From HRBIN01 sp038891515 (GTDB lineage: Archaea > Thermoproteota > Nitrososphaeria_A > Caldarchaeales > Caldarchaeaceae), in contig JAWAEB010000041.1 in the NCBI GenBank assembly GCA_038891515.1, forward strand, positions 1 through 14,442: a DNA stretch of 14,442 bases, given 5' to 3'. Positions 12,691-14,442 of the stretch are shown here, one piece after another; the first letter of the stretch is position 1; the number at the start of each line of letters is the position of its first letter. The notes beneath the pieces were generated by a model that saw only the letters and a program-made list of their open reading frames with translations, did not search any database and was not told the DNA's origin. The translations under genes and the position numbers were made by a program.

Positions 12691-12712
12691 CACCTCATGT
12701 GGATAGAAACCC

Positions 12713-14442
12713 ATGTGCGGCATAGCTGGATACATAGGCAGTGAAAGAGTCGGCCCCATCCTGTTGAGGGCGTTGGAGAGGCTAGAGTATAGGGGGTACG
12801 ACTCGGCTGGGGTGGCAACCTTACATGGTGGCCAGATATGGATTAGGAAGGATGCTGGAAGGGTGGCAGAGATAAATGCGCGGTTGAGGTTTGATGAGAT
12901 GCCTGGAACGAAAGGCATAGCCCACACACGCTGGGCAACCCATGGAGCACCCACAAAATCCAATGCCCACCCGCATCTCGACTGCCGCGGGATGGTGAGT
13001 GTGGTCCACAATGGGGTGATTGAGAACTTCATGTCTCTGAAGGAAGAACTGGCGGAGCTAGGTCACACATTCGCATCTAAGACTGATACGGAGATAATTG
13101 CCCACCTAGTAGAGGACTTTGTTAGCCGGGGCGATGATATAAGGGTGGCTTTTCTACGGGCAATCCGCAGGGTTGAGGGGTCATACGCCATAGCTGCTAT
13201 CACAACTCTTGAACCGGAGCTCATCCTTGCGGCTAGGAGGGAATCACCGCTTGTTATAGGTTTGGGCGACGGCTTTAACATATTGGCCTCGGATGTGACA
13301 GCCCTGCTAGACTGGACCAGAGATGTCATCTTCCTCGATAACGGTGAGGCGGCGTTTATAGGTCGGGACAGCTTGCAGGTGGTGAAGATTGATAATGGTG
13401 CTGCCGTCTCAAAGACGCCAATTCACCTAGAGCTTACCGTGGAGATGGCTGAGAGGCGTGGCTATCCCCACTACATGCTGAAGGAGATATATGAGCAGGC
13501 CGAAACGTTGAGAAACGCCCTACGCCTTCAGCAGGTTTACGTGGACCTCGTGGCCGAGCTACTAGACAGGGGTAGGGAGATATTCCTAGTTGGAGCAGGT
13601 ACATCGTACAACGCATGTCAAGCCGCGTCCCTCCTCTTCTCCAGCTTGGCTAGGACCGCTGTATACCCCGTTATAGCGTCGGAGTTCGTCAGTAATTATG
13701 GTCACTCAATAGGTGCCGACACGGTCATCCTAGCGGTTAGCCAATCAGGTGAGACAGCTGATGTCTTGAACGCGCTAGAGTTCGCCAGACTCAGAGCCTC
13801 GACAATACTTGGAATAACCAACACGGTGGGCTCCACCCTAACACGCATATCGAGGGCATACATACTTCAGAATGCCGGACCCGAGATCGGAGTTGCTGCC
13901 ACCAAGACGTTCACCTCACAGGTCCTTGTTTTAGCGCAACTGGCCCTGAGGCTTGCGAGGCTACGTGGCAAGGTTGCCCAGTATGAGATGGATGAGATTA
14001 ATGCAGAGCTGAAAATGGTTCCCGACATAGCGGCTTCTGTGGTGGATTCCATAGGGTTGAGGATGCGCGAGATTGCTGAAAAGCTCTCCAAGAGTAACAC
14101 CATATTCGTGCTTGGGAGAGGCCTTTCATATAGTGTAGCTTTGGAGGGGAGGCTGAAGATGATGGAGCTATCCTACACGCCGTGTATAGCCTACCCAGCC
14201 GGAGAGAGTAAGCATGGACCTATAAGCGTCATACATGATGGTGTACCCGTCATATTTGTGGCACCCCCCGACGAAACAAGGAGGCTCAACATAGGCAGTA
14301 TCATGGAGATGAAGTCCCGTGGAGCCACCGTTATCACGCTAGGGGGGAAAGACGATCAGGAGCTTCAACAACTGTCGGATCTCTATGTAGGCCTGCCACG
14401 AGTCCACCCAATTCTCACACCCATAGTCTACACCATCCCCTT
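12713..14442 (+). CDS. glmS: Glutamine-fructose-6-phosphate aminotransferase (3' end beyond the right edge)
   Basis: The frame is open for 576 codons to the edge of the window; the family is usually about 600 residues, so only the last few tens are missing. It converts fructose-6-phosphate and glutamine to glucosamine-6-phosphate, the first step toward UDP-N-acetylglucosamine for glycans. Cys2 is the N-terminal nucleophile (MCGIAGYIG). HTRWATHG (71-78) and HNGVIENF (99-106) complete the glutaminase site. Two sugar-isomerase domains follow, with GTSYNA (296-301), SQSGETAD (343-350), AATKTFTSQ (395-403) and AGESKHGP (496-503). Cys2 requires removal of Met1, which fits the ATG chosen. It diverges from a winged-helix gene flanked by repeated operator-like sites. 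Confidence 0.97.
   Translation, partial: MCGIAGYIGSERVGPILLRALERLEYRGYDSAGVATLHGGQIWIRKDAGRVAEINARLRFDEMPGTKGIAHTRWATHGAPTKSNAHPHLDCRGMVSVVHNGVIENFMSLKEELAELGHTFASKTDTEIIAHLVEDFVSRGDDIRVAFLRAIRRVEGSYAIAAITTLEPELILAARRESPLVIGLGDGFNILASDVTALLDWTRDVIFLDNGEAAFIGRDSLQVVKIDNGAAVSKTPIHLELTVEMAERRGYPHYMLKEIYEQAETLRNALRLQQVYVDLVAELLDRGREIFLVGAGTSYNACQAASLLFSSLARTAVYPVIASEFVSNYGHSIGADTVILAVSQSGETADVLNALEFARLRASTILGITNTVGSTLTRISRAYILQNAGPEIGVAATKTFTSQVLVLAQLALRLARLRGKVAQYEMDEINAELKMVPDIAASVVDSIGLRMREIAEKLSKSNTIFVLGRGLSYSVALEGRLKMMELSYTPCIAYPAGESKHGPISVIHDGVPVIFVAPPDETRRLNIGSIMEMKSRGATVITLGGKDDQELQQLSDLYVGLPRVHPILTPIVYTIP

Noticed and set aside
12690..12713. glmS ribozyme or riboswitch upstream of glmS
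   Set aside because: The TATA spacing leaves essentially no leader, and no such RNA fits into the 79-base divergent gap.
12673..13032. Minus-strand frame of 119 codons opposite the glmS start
   Set aside because: It is antisense to the glutaminase active site of glmS and covers the glmS promoter.
1..14442. tRNA, rRNA, CRISPR array, insertion sequence or att site
   Set aside because: No cloverleaf, ribosomal core sequence, regularly spaced repeat, transposase or terminal inverted repeat was recognisable; the window is nearly filled by protein genes.

Overview
The window looks like a compact archaeal chromosome segment, most likely from 'Candidatus Caldiarchaeum' or a close relative (Aigarchaeota/Caldarchaeales, Thermoproteota side). 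The reasons are direct. It carries a eukaryote-type ubiquitin-like conjugation cluster (Ubl, E2, E1, small RING protein, Rpn11-like JAMM protease) in the arrangement known from Ca. Caldiarchaeum subterraneum. It also carries CdvB and CdvC (ESCRT-III and Vps4), an archaeal HMG-CoA synthase/thiolase/DUF35 operon, and promoters whose TATA boxes lie about 26-30 bp from the start codon, giving leaderless or near-leaderless mRNAs. I see no rRNA, tRNA, CRISPR, insertion sequence or other mobile element, and no gene-free stretch longer than about 155 bases.

Left part (1-5416). A partial membrane protein (minus, cut by the left edge) diverges from a long coiled-coil protein (517-1341). Converging on the latter is a minus-strand operon read from 3833 down to 1336: ubl, E2, E1, RING protein, and a fifth small coiled-coil gene not part of the textbook cluster. 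Divergent from ubl is rpn11 (3981-4610), followed after 5 bases by a 266-residue coiled-coil protein. Together these genes encode a Ubl precursor with an 8-residue tail after Gly-Gly, a protease able to trim and recycle it, an activating enzyme, a conjugating enzyme and a candidate ligase. The three coiled-coil proteins are uncharacterised possible partners or substrates.

Middle (5410-8586). A minus-strand three-gene operon encodes HMG-CoA synthase, a thiolase-family protein and a DUF35 zinc-ribbon/OB protein, the archaeal entry to the mevalonate pathway for isoprenoid lipids. The thiolase-family member lacks the nucleophilic cysteine and other active-site residues. An Lrp/AsnC-type regulator diverges from the operon.

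Right part (8686-14442). cdvC (Vps4-like ATPase with MIT domain) and cdvB (ESCRT-III with winged helix) converge and overlap at their stops. Upstream of cdvB lies an eight-cysteine zinc protein whose ligand spacing recalls FYVE/RING fingers. It shares a single TATA element with a divergent MobA/MocA-like nucleotidyltransferase. Next is an unusual winged-helix protein fused to a C-terminal domain with an EF-hand/dockerin-like calcium loop. It diverges from glmS, which runs off the right edge, and two direct repeats exactly 20 bp apart lie in between. All four convergent gene pairs overlap at their 3' ends (6, 7, 4 and 24 bp).
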